Notes under the pieces: generated by a model
Told to the model about the DNA's origin: nothing
The model's database searches: none
The model's input: only the letters and a program-made list of their open reading frames with translations
Made by a program: the position numbers and the translations under genes
Source: an uncultured Oscillospiraceae bacterium
GTDB taxonomy: Bacteria; Bacillota; Clostridia; Oscillospirales; Oscillospiraceae
Length of the DNA stretch: 64,000 nt
Assembly: GCA_947626845.1 (NCBI GenBank)
Contig: CANQTW010000002.1
Span: 62,001 to 126,000 of the forward strand
Direction: 5' to 3'
Part shown: positions 56,888 to 64,000 of the stretch, piece by piece
Numbering within the stretch: the stretch's first letter is position 1
Layout: the number at the start of each line of letters is the position of its first letter

Positions 56888-58244
56888 GGGCTTCGGCTTC
56901 CTTTTTGAAATGGGCTGCGGCAAAACCCTCACAGCCATAGCCGTCGCCGGAGCCGGATACAAGCAAGGGAAGATCCGCCGGATGCTGATCGTCGCCCCGA
57001 CCTCGGTGGTGGCCGTCTGGCCCAAAGAGTTCCAGGATTACGCCGCCTTCCCATACACCATCAAGACCCTCCTGGGGACCAAGGACCAACGGCTCAAAGC
57101 CCTCTCGGACCTTGAGCGGTTCCCATACCCCCACCTGCAGGTGGCCGTGATCAACTACGAGAGCACATGGAGGCCGGGGATCATCGAGGCCCTCCTGGAC
57201 TTTGACGCCGACCTGATCGTCGCCGATGAGAGCCAGCGGATCAAGTCGCCGGACGCCGAACAAAGCAAGGCCATGCACCGGCTGGGAGACAAGGCCAGGT
57301 ACAAGCTCATCCTTTCCGGGACCCCGGTCCAAAATGAGGCGGTGGACCTCTGGAGCCAATACCGGTTTTTGGACCCGACCATCTTCGGGACCAACTTCTA
57401 CGCCTTCCGGAGCCGCTACTGCGAGATGGGCGGTTTTAACAGAAAACAGATCGTCCGCTACCGGGACCTGGACACCCTCATCCGAAAAGAGCACAGCATA
57501 GCCTACCGGGTGACAAAGGACGAAGCCCTGGACCTTCCGGAGCAGACCTTTGAAAACCGCTACATAACCATGAGCCGGACAGAGCGGAATCTTTACGACC
57601 GGCTCCGCCGGGACAGCTATGCGGAGCTGGCGGATGGAGGCACGATCACGGCCACAACGGTCTTGACGAAGCTCCTGCGGCTCCAGCAATTCACCGGCGG
57701 ATTTTTGGTAGAGGATGACGCCATCAAGCCAAAGCTCGTGAGCCGGGGAAAGCTGGACGCCCTGGAGGATATCCTCCACGATTATGTGGTCGAGGGCAAA
57801 AAGAAACTGGTGATCTTCGCCCGGTTCATTCCGGAGATCCACGAGATCGAGGCCCTCTGCACAAAGACCCTCAAGGCCGCCGGGATGCAGGCCGTCGCCA
57901 TCTACGGTGACATCAAAAAAGAGGATCGGGGCAACATCGTCCAGCAATTCCAGACGGACCCCCGAACCACAGTGTTTATCGGACAGATCGACACAGCCGG
58001 GACCGGCATAACCCTGACGGCTGCGGACACCTGCATTTTTTATAGCGTCAATTTCAACTTCGCCACCTACTCGCAGAGCCTCTCCCGAATCCACCGGATA
58101 GGACAGCACCACCCCTGCACCTACATCCATCTGCTGGTCGAAAAGACCATCGACGAAACGGTCCTCAAGGCCCTGCAGAAAAAAGAGGATCTGGCAAAGA
58201 CCGTGGTGGACGATTGGCGGCAGCTCTTCAACGGGGAGGAATGA
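56880..58244 (+). CDS. C-terminal piece of the split SNF2 helicase
   Basis: A 454-residue frame that starts directly at the P-loop: GFGFLFEMGCGKTLTAIA (residues 4-21). The other motifs are intact: LIVADESQRIK, LILSGTPVQNEAVDLWSQY, VFIGQIDTAGTGITLTAAD, QSLSRIHRIGQ. The N-terminal helix normally just ahead of the P-loop is encoded at 53073. A new start with GGGAGGTG allows expression on its own. ATP binding could survive, so it might work with or without the N-terminal piece. Confidence 0.88.
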   Translation: MNKGFGFLFEMGCGKTLTAIAVAGAGYKQGKIRRMLIVAPTSVVAVWPKEFQDYAAFPYTIKTLLGTKDQRLKALSDLERFPYPHLQVAVINYESTWRPGIIEALLDFDADLIVADESQRIKSPDAEQSKAMHRLGDKARYKLILSGTPVQNEAVDLWSQYRFLDPTIFGTNFYAFRSRYCEMGGFNRKQIVRYRDLDTLIRKEHSIAYRVTKDEALDLPEQTFENRYITMSRTERNLYDRLRRDSYAELADGGTITATTVLTKLLRLQQFTGGFLVEDDAIKPKLVSRGKLDALEDILHDYVVEGKKKLVIFARFIPEIHEIEALCTKTLKAAGMQAVAIYGDIKKEDRGNIVQQFQTDPRTTVFIGQIDTAGTGITLTAADTCIFYSVNFNFATYSQSLSRIHRIGQHHPCTYIHLLVEKTIDETVLKALQKKEDLAKTVVDDWRQLFNGEE

Positions 58245-58247
58245 CCG

Positions 58248-58448
58248 ATGCCCCGAAAGAAAAGGGACCCGCCTGTTTGCACCCTGGGGATCCGGCCCGG
58301 AGGGCCGGGGACCAGGTGCCCGGACCCAACGGAATGCGCCACCTGCGGCTGGCACCCGGATGTGATAAGGCAAAGGACCAGGGCCATCGTGCTCAACGGC
58401 CTGACGGTAGGGCCGGACGGCCTCGCCCGGTTGATTATTCGAAAGTGA
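58248..58448 (+). CDS. small Cys-containing protein
   Basis: A 66-residue protein with C-x7...RCPDPTECATCGWHP, possibly one zinc site, and a basic start (PRKKRDPP). GGAGGAATG provides its ribosome site. Family not recognised, but small knuckle proteins are common in such operons. Confidence 0.65.
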   Translation: MPRKKRDPPVCTLGIRPGGPGTRCPDPTECATCGWHPDVIRQRTRAIVLNGLTVGPDGLARLIIRK

Positions 58449-58455
58449 GGAAAAC

Positions 58456-58638
58456 ATGGATACCGAAAAATTATGCCCCTTCAAAAAGACCGTTGACCGG
58501 GAGTGCATCTCGCCGAAAAAGGTCACCCTTCATGAGCGGTTCGAGGTTTGCGCCGGAGAGCGGCGCATGGCATACGTCAGAGGCAAGTGCCTGCGGCTGG
58601 AGATCGGGGGAGGCCCCATGGTCTCCCGCGTCAGATAG
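58456..58638 (+). CDS. small basic Cys-containing protein
   Basis: A 60-residue protein (LCPFKKTVDRECISPKKVTLHERFEVCAGERRMAYVRGKC), five Cys. GTGAGG precedes. Possibly metal binding. Function unknown. Confidence 0.6.
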   Translation: MDTEKLCPFKKTVDRECISPKKVTLHERFEVCAGERRMAYVRGKCLRLEIGGGPMVSRVR

Positions 58639-58650
58639 GAGGGAGCGGAG

Positions 58651-59064
58651 ATGCCCGTGGACAAAAAGAGCGAAAGCCCGGAGCTGGTCCTCTACATTGA
58701 CGATGTGCGGGTGGGGACCCTGGCCAAAATAGAGGGCAACCCGGTCACCTGCACCGTTGAGGCCGACGGGGCGATCCCGGAGGGCCTGGAGTTTGGGAAA
58801 GAAGCTGCCCTCCGCTTCACGGTCTCGGCCTGGAAATCCTGCCGGACCCGAAAGAGGTTCATCAAGCTCATGGGCGGCGTTTTCGGAGTACAGCCGAGAG
58901 ACGCCGAAGCCCTGGCAAGGGAGGCCATGAGGCGCGGATGCGAATCCTACGGTGACCTTTGGGCCGATTGCTTCAGCTACTTCACAAAGGTGGTTATAGA
59001 CCAAATCGGCTTCTTCAGGGACGCCATCATTCAGGCTGCCAGCCCCGACGGGGCTCCAGAATAA
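58651..59064 (+). CDS. phage early protein, unknown
   Basis: A 137-residue protein with a beta-rich N-terminal half (ELVLYIDDVRVGTLAKIEGN) and helical C-terminal half (PRDAEALAREAMRRGCESYGDLW). GGAGGGAGCGGAG site. No family recognised. Confidence 0.65.
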   Translation: MPVDKKSESPELVLYIDDVRVGTLAKIEGNPVTCTVEADGAIPEGLEFGKEAALRFTVSAWKSCRTRKRFIKLMGGVFGVQPRDAEALAREAMRRGCESYGDLWADCFSYFTKVVIDQIGFFRDAIIQAASPDGAPE

Positions 59065-59084
59065 AACGAAAGGAATGAACGAGC

Positions 59085-59525
59085 ATGAAAACCCTTCTGG
59101 ACATGGTCAAGGACTACCAGCAACTCCTGATAAAAAAGGACCAACTGGCAGAGGCGACCAAAGAGAACAATGCCGCCATCGAGGCGGCAAAGGCAGAGAT
59201 CACCCAGCAGATGATCGACGATGACTGCCCCCGCATATCCACCGGCGGCTACAGCTTCACCCTGCAGGCCAAAACCAGCTACACCAAGCGATCCAACGAG
59301 GATCTGGCGGAAGCCGGGGTGGATTTCCTGGCCACCCTCCGGGAAGAGGGTTTGGGAGACATCATCAAAGAGACGGTCGCCGCCCAAACCCTCCAGTCCA
59401 CGATCAGCGCCTACGTCGAGGAACACGGGGAGCTTTCGGAGGCCCTGGGAGCGGTGATCCGGACCTACGAGTACAACGACATCTACCGCCGGAAAGAGAC
59501 TACCGCAAGGAGGAAAACAAAATGA
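59085..59525 (+). CDS. phage coiled-coil protein (replication-module type)
   Basis: A 146-residue protein: N-terminal coiled coil (VKDYQQLLIKKDQLAEATKENNAAIEAAKAEITQQMI), beta segment (GGYSFTLQAKTSYTKRS), helical C-terminus. Comparable to siphovirus Gp157-like or DUF-type recombination accessories. Ribosome site GAAAGGA; stop overlaps the next ATG. Confidence 0.65.
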   Translation: MKTLLDMVKDYQQLLIKKDQLAEATKENNAAIEAAKAEITQQMIDDDCPRISTGGYSFTLQAKTSYTKRSNEDLAEAGVDFLATLREEGLGDIIKETVAAQTLQSTISAYVEEHGELSEALGAVIRTYEYNDIYRRKETTARRKTK

Positions 59526-60001
59526 AGAAAAAAGAGGAATACGAGCAGATGGAGCTCGACACCCGGAAAGAGCTGGAGGTCGCCATCCAAGATCTGACCG
59601 GGGACGCCGTCAGCACCGCCGGGGAGATGATCCTCTCCTGCGGGGAAGCCCCCACCGCTGTGAGGAACCGCCATGAAGCCTTCGGGATTGCCATGGAGCG
59701 GCTGGCCAAAATCAAAAAGGCCGTCAAGGCCATCGACGGAGACACCTCCATCCTGCTGGGCACTTTGCCCGATCCCAACTACCCCGCCATTGAGGCCGTG
59801 AGCAGCATCTGCAACAGCACCCTGACGGCGGCCTCTATCATGATTGAGGCGGCGGCTGAGATGCGGCGGACCCTCCGCGATCTTTACGAGGCGGAAAACA
59901 CCGCCCGAAACCAGGACGCCACACCCATGGAGCAGTGGGTCGATGCTTCCACCTTCCAGGAGGCAGAGGCCACCGAAAATAACGAAACGGAGGATGAATA
60001 A
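59522..60001 (+). CDS. helical phage protein, unknown
   Basis: A 159-residue almost wholly helical acidic protein (YEQMELDTRKELEVAIQDLTGDAVS). Short spacing to both neighbours. Often such proteins accompany recombination modules; no name assigned. Confidence 0.6.
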   Translation: MKKKEEYEQMELDTRKELEVAIQDLTGDAVSTAGEMILSCGEAPTAVRNRHEAFGIAMERLAKIKKAVKAIDGDTSILLGTLPDPNYPAIEAVSSICNSTLTAASIMIEAAAEMRRTLRDLYEAENTARNQDATPMEQWVDASTFQEAEATENNETEDE

Positions 60002-60003
60002 CT

Positions 60004-60930
60004 ATGGCAAACAAGAAAAACGAAACCGCCCTGGCCGTCGCTGACACCTTCACCCTGGCCAACCGCTACGAGGGCCTCGACCCGGATATCATGGCCGAAA
60101 TCGAAGATGAGCTGGGGGACCTTGACCCGGAGAGCGGGATTTCCTGCCGTAAGGTCAAGATTCCCTCCGGAGGCGGCATCGCCTTTGAAATCCAAGGGGA
60201 CGATGACGGGGACGAAGATGTGCAGAAGCAGATCGACGCCGTGGTGATCTTCACTCACAGGGCCAACGGCTACTGGCCGAAGCCCTACGGTTCCGGCGAC
60301 GATACCAACGAGCCGCCCGCCTGCTCCAGCATGGACGGAAAGACCGCCGTCTGGGCGGAAACCGGGGAGGTCCGCTCCTGCGAGAATTGCCCCTTCAATG
60401 AGTACGGATCTGGCGTCGATCAGACCGGACAGGCCAGCCGGGGCAAAGCCTGCAAGAATATGCGCCGGATCTACTTCATGATGAGTGAGGACCCGAACCT
60501 CTACCTCCTGACGGTCCCGCCCACCAGCGTCAGGGATGTTAACAAGCAGCTGACCAAAATCCTGGCCGGGGGAACCCCATACGTTGGGATGATCCTCCGC
60601 TTCACCTTGGAAAAGGCCGCAAACTCCAACGGCGTGGCCTACAGCAAGGTAATCATCAAAAAGGTCGGGGCATTGCCCCCTGCCGTCACGGCCCAAGCCA
60701 CGGCCCTCCGCCGTCAAATCAAGGACCAGTACAAGAGCGTGGCGCTCACCCTGGACGATTACGCCCCCGGCCCCGCCCAGGGCCAGCAGGCCATGAATGG
60801 AGCGGTGGACGTGCCTCCCATGAGCGATGAGGAATGGCAGAGCCTGACCGGGGAGGCCCCTGCTGGCGGTGCCCCCGAATTTCAGGACGCCCCCGCCGGA
60901 GGCGGGGATGCTGATCTCCCGTTTGCTTAA
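60004..60930 (+). CDS. phage protein upstream of primase, possible DNA-binding
   Basis: A 308-residue protein with PSGGGIAFEIQGDDDGD and VVIFTHRANGYWPKP near residues 55-95, a C-x2-C type set (RSCENCPFNEYGSG...GKACKNMRRIYFM), then YLLTVPPTSVRDVNKQLTKIL, and an Ala/Pro/Gly-rich C-terminal tail ending DADLPFA. The acidic/aromatic tip resembles those of single-strand binding proteins, so an SSB-like role is plausible. Confidence 0.68.
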   Translation: MANKKNETALAVADTFTLANRYEGLDPDIMAEIEDELGDLDPESGISCRKVKIPSGGGIAFEIQGDDDGDEDVQKQIDAVVIFTHRANGYWPKPYGSGDDTNEPPACSSMDGKTAVWAETGEVRSCENCPFNEYGSGVDQTGQASRGKACKNMRRIYFMMSEDPNLYLLTVPPTSVRDVNKQLTKILAGGTPYVGMILRFTLEKAANSNGVAYSKVIIKKVGALPPAVTAQATALRRQIKDQYKSVALTLDDYAPGPAQGQQAMNGAVDVPPMSDEEWQSLTGEAPAGGAPEFQDAPAGGGDADLPFA

Positions 60931-60937
60931 AAACACC

Positions 60938-60968
60938 GGGGAGGGCATCGACCCACGGTGCCCTCCCC
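60938..60968 (+). terminator. hairpin before the primase gene
   Basis: GGGGAGGGC (60938-60946) pairs with GCCCTCCCC (60960-60968), loop 13 bases. ACACC follows with no T-run; it may be an attenuator or mRNA processing site after the abundant SSB-like gene, similar in place to the hairpin at 24132. Confidence 0.6.
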
Positions 60969-61019
60969 ACACCATGGAGTAACCCATGAAACTACGGACA
61001 AGAGACAGGCGGTGATTTG

Positions 61020-63689
61020 ATGGCATTATACGACAGTGTGAACCTGGACCAAGTCGTTGACTACTTGGCAGAATACACCGCCGTCATCCAAAAATACAAA
61101 ATCACAGAGGACAGCCTGACCGGCCTCTGTCCCTTCCATCAGGACAAAAATGACAGCTTCAGCGCAGATCTGAAAACCGGGAAATGGCATTGCTTCTCGG
61201 AGGATGAGGGCGGGAATTTCGTAACCTTCTGGGCCAAATACCGGGGGATCGACACGAAAGAAGCCTACCGGGAGATATTGGAGAAATACGGGGTGGCCCA
61301 GGAGCGACCAAAACCACAGGTCGGCGGCCTCGGCTCCTACACTCTGGAGCAATACAGCTTTGACAAGAGGCTCCCAGCTGATTTCCTCCGGAGCACCTGC
61401 CGGGTGGACACAGGGAAAGACCGGGACGGGACCGAATACCTCCGGATGCCTTACTTTTTCGAGGATGGAAAAGAGGCGGCCACCCGGAAACGGTACGCCC
61501 GGAAAGAATTTCGCTGGATGCGTGGAAGCAAGGGCAAGATATGCCTCTACGGCGAATGGCGGCTCCCGAACATTCGGAAAGCCGGATATGCCGTCCTGGT
61601 CGAGGGGGAGAGCGACACACAGACCCTCTGGTACCTGGGCTTTCCGGCCATCGGGATCGCTGGGGCCTCCATGTTCAAGCCCTACCAGACGATGAGCCTG
61701 CACGACCTCAAGCTCTACATCCACAAAGAGCCGGACACCGGAGGGGAGACGTTCTACCACAAGGTGACCCACGCCCTGGCGGATACCGGCTTCACCGGGG
61801 AGGTCTACGTCTGGAGCTGCCAGAGCCTGGGCAAAAAGGACCCCTCCGATGTTTACCTGGCAAACGGCAAAGATGAGGCGGCGAAGCTGATCCGCGAGGC
61901 CCTCAAGAGGGCGAAGGCCGTGGACCTCGAAGCTGAGATGCAGGACGAACCGGCCGCCGGAGCTCCGATCAGCCTCCGGACCCCGGAGGGCTGGCTTTAT
62001 TCAGACAAGGGAATAAGCTGGATAGATCCCAAAACCCACACCCCCGCCAACGTCTGCAGAACCCCGATCATCCTGACCCAACGGCTCAAGAGCATCGAAA
62101 CCGGGGATGAGAAAATAGAGATTGCCTTTAAACGAGACGATGAGTGGCAGAGGGCCATATACCCCCGGTCGGTGATCTTCAACAGCCGGAGCATCACCGC
62201 CCTTGCTGACCTGGGATGTACGATTACTTCAGAAAACTCCAAAAACGTTGTCAAATTCCTCGGTGCCCTGGAATCGGAAAACATCGACGTGATCCCGAAA
62301 AACGACGCCACCTCCACCTTCGGATGGCAGCCGGGCCGGAGGTTCATCCCCGGCCACGATGACGGGATCACCCTGGACATAGACCCCACACAAAGGGGGA
62401 TGGCCGCCGCCTACTGCCAAAACGGGACGATGGAGCGATGGGTGGAGCACATGAGGCCCCACCGACAAAGGGACCGGTTCAGGTTCATCCTGGCCGCCAG
62501 CTTCGCCGCCCCCCTCCTCCGGATTGTCCACCAACGGATCTTCTTCGTCTACAATTGGGGCGGGTCCAAGGGCGGAAAGACCGCCGCCCTCAAAGCGGCC
62601 CTCTCCGCCTGGGGCGACCCGGAGCGGCTCATGGTCAACTTCAACGCCACCCAAGTCGGTCTGGAGCGGACGGCGGCATTTTACTGCGATCTCCCCCTCG
62701 GCATCGATGAGCGCCAGCTGGCCGGGAATAACCAGGGCGGTCTGGAGAAGATCGTGTACATGATTACCAGCGGCAAGGGCAAGCTCCGAGGGGCAAAGGC
62801 CGGAGGCATCCAGAACACATACGAGTGGCACACCGTGGCCCTTGCCACCGGGGAGGAACCTCTCAGCACCGACACCACACAAACCGGCGTCAGCACCCGC
62901 GTCCTGGAGATCTACGGCGGCCCCTTCGACAACGAACAGGACGCCTCCCTCATGCACCAGCAGTCAGCCACGGATTGCGGCTGGGCCGGACCGGCCTTCA
63001 TAGGCCACATCCTGGAGATGGACGAAAGGGACATCGTGGAGAGGTACGAGGATATGCAGAGGTACGTCCGCGAGATCAGCAATGGCAAGAACGGCTCCCA
63101 CATTGCCGGGATCGCCGCCGTGGCCCTGGCAGACAGCCTCATAGATGAGTGGTTCTTCGGAGGGACGCCGGAGAGCGCCATGGAGGCGGCAAAGCGGATG
63201 GCGGCCACTATCCTGGTGACTCAGGTGGAAGCCAACGCCACCGACGTCAACGAAAACGCTGTCCAGTTTATAGTGGACTGGGTCCTCGCCAACAAGGCGT
63301 ACTTTGGGACCAACGCCATAGGGACCTGCCTCGGCTTTACCAGTGACACCGGCAATACCGCCTACATCTTCCCCTCCATGCTAAACCAGGCCCTGGCGAA
63401 AGCCGGGTATAGCCCTCGGAAAACCATGAAATATCTGGCGGAAAAAGGTCTGGTGGGCGTGGAAAAGGACAGGGCCACCGGCAAGACCACCTACTCGGTC
63501 AGAAAATGGTTTGGTACCAGGGTGAGCCGCTTCGTGGAATTTTACATCGGCAAGCTGGCTGAAAATAAAGACGCCATCGACGACATCGACGAAATGGACA
63601 GCTCCAACACTGATCCGGAGATTTCCGAAGTCTACGAACAAACCGGCTTCACGGATCTGGTAGAGGAAGATGCAGAGTTACCTTTTTGA
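61020..63689 (+). CDS. CHC2/DUF927 phage primase-helicase
   Basis: An 889-residue replication protein. N-terminal CHC2 zinc finger (GLCPFHQDKNDSF...KWHCFSEDEGGN, about 36-66), TOPRIM-like region (AVLVEGESDTQTLWYLGFPAIGIAG, about 195-220), and a C-terminal DUF927 helicase-like domain (about 320-780) with WGGSKGGKTAALKAAL P-loop and DERQLAGNNQGG. It primes and unwinds DNA at the iteron region just downstream. ATG 61020 follows GGCGGTGA. Ends in acidic EDAELPF. Confidence 0.9.
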   Translation: MALYDSVNLDQVVDYLAEYTAVIQKYKITEDSLTGLCPFHQDKNDSFSADLKTGKWHCFSEDEGGNFVTFWAKYRGIDTKEAYREILEKYGVAQERPKPQVGGLGSYTLEQYSFDKRLPADFLRSTCRVDTGKDRDGTEYLRMPYFFEDGKEAATRKRYARKEFRWMRGSKGKICLYGEWRLPNIRKAGYAVLVEGESDTQTLWYLGFPAIGIAGASMFKPYQTMSLHDLKLYIHKEPDTGGETFYHKVTHALADTGFTGEVYVWSCQSLGKKDPSDVYLANGKDEAAKLIREALKRAKAVDLEAEMQDEPAAGAPISLRTPEGWLYSDKGISWIDPKTHTPANVCRTPIILTQRLKSIETGDEKIEIAFKRDDEWQRAIYPRSVIFNSRSITALADLGCTITSENSKNVVKFLGALESENIDVIPKNDATSTFGWQPGRRFIPGHDDGITLDIDPTQRGMAAAYCQNGTMERWVEHMRPHRQRDRFRFILAASFAAPLLRIVHQRIFFVYNWGGSKGGKTAALKAALSAWGDPERLMVNFNATQVGLERTAAFYCDLPLGIDERQLAGNNQGGLEKIVYMITSGKGKLRGAKAGGIQNTYEWHTVALATGEEPLSTDTTQTGVSTRVLEIYGGPFDNEQDASLMHQQSATDCGWAGPAFIGHILEMDERDIVERYEDMQRYVREISNGKNGSHIAGIAAVALADSLIDEWFFGGTPESAMEAAKRMAATILVTQVEANATDVNENAVQFIVDWVLANKAYFGTNAIGTCLGFTSDTGNTAYIFPSMLNQALAKAGYSPRKTMKYLAEKGLVGVEKDRATGKTTYSVRKWFGTRVSRFVEFYIGKLAENKDAIDDIDEMDSSNTDPEISEVYEQTGFTDLVEEDAELPF

Positions 63690-64000
63690 CCCTTGTACCG
63701 AACCGCGACAAACTGCAAAAAATTCAAGATTAGGTGCAAGGTGCAAGGTTAGGTGCAAGGTTAGGTGCAAGGTGGAAAAAGTCAGACGCCCCAAGGCTTT
63801 CCGCCGTTTCCTTGCAACTAATACACCGATTTATAGAAAATACACCTGTTTATGGTGAAAGTTTTCCACAACGCAGAATTTTGTGACATAATGCAATAAT
63901 TTTCTAAAAGGCGGATGGTATAGAGAGGTTAGGTGCAAGGTCGGAAAAAGACCCCGAAAAGCCAGACGCCCCAAGGGAAAGCGGCCCTTGCACCTAAAAT
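63690..64000. repeat. iteron cluster, candidate replication origin of prophage C
   Basis: No gene to the window end. TTAGGTGCAAGG occurs at 63730, 63749, 63761 and 63929, inverted at 63986-63997, with a partial copy at 63740. A longer motif CAGACGCCCCAAGG repeats at 63783 and 63963. Between them is an AT-rich stretch (63815-63910) and TTTTCCACA (63863-63871), a DnaA-box-like site. Location directly after the primase gene mirrors the iterons beside the primase of phage A. The cluster may continue beyond the window. Confidence 0.75.

Noticed and set aside
56841..58526. Minus-strand frame of 561 codons
   Set aside because: It is antisense to the helicase piece and its motifs; base composition creates the long frame.
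63730..63772. CRISPR or simple tandem repeat
   Set aside because: The units are 12-mers nearly touching each other, with a distant inverted copy. There are no spacers of constant length.

Overview
The window looks like a GC-rich (about 60 percent G+C) chromosome segment of a Clostridia gut bacterium, possibly Oscillospiraceae, carrying two prophages and an integrative element packed side by side. This is inferred from gene families and base composition; no rRNA or housekeeping marker fixes the species. Region A (1-34143) is a tailed phage. The plus strand 1-12276 carries baseplate genes, a tail fibre gene, a S-adenosylmethionine synthetase and MTA/SAH nucleosidase pair, a complete diversity-generating retroelement (DGR: target gene 4814-7081 with variable repeat 6925-7067, template repeat 7194-7336, reverse transcriptase 7489-8685), then lysis genes. 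A serine integrase, a repressor and a Cro-like gene follow (12328-15184). Next comes a minus-strand replication and recombination block (15204-27521: SNF2 helicase, VRR-NUC nuclease, VapE-type primase/helicase, family A polymerase, methylase, SSB, Cas4-like nuclease), then a plus-strand block of small early genes (27643-34143). Region A has an iteron cluster (17954-18140) that is a likely replication origin, and three near-identical promoters (14666, 15568, 33678). Head and packaging genes would lie left of the window. 

Region B (34162 to about 42915) has lower G+C. It has a TndX-like serine recombinase, regulators, and a replication/mobilisation trio (DUF961-like protein, FtsK/ConQ-like ATPase, HUH rolling-circle Rep), but no conjugation apparatus. 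Next comes a chromosomal-looking stretch (about 42990-47200) with a tRNA-Tyr, the 3' half of a tRNA-Thr (an attachment-site scar), a membrane metallophosphoesterase and a tyrosine integrase. 

Region C (47239-64000) is the early half of a second prophage: a serine recombinase, a two-SWIM-domain protein, a repressor with clear operators, then a long plus-strand operon. In that operon the SNF2 helicase gene is broken just upstream of its P-loop by about 3.4 kb of DNA carrying a PAPS-reductase-family gene and two DNA methylase genes, one of them frameshifted in a seven-G run. It continues to a CHC2/DUF927 primase-helicase followed by an iteron-rich origin-like region at the window end. 

The strongest signal is the DGR: all 15 differences between the two 143-bp repeats fall on template adenines, as expected of adenine-directed retrohoming into the C-terminus of the receptor-binding protein. 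Other points of interest are the SAM-metabolism pair inside the tail operon, the split helicase, the zinc-ribbon protein with its metallopeptidase neighbour, and the duplicated promoter/operator system.
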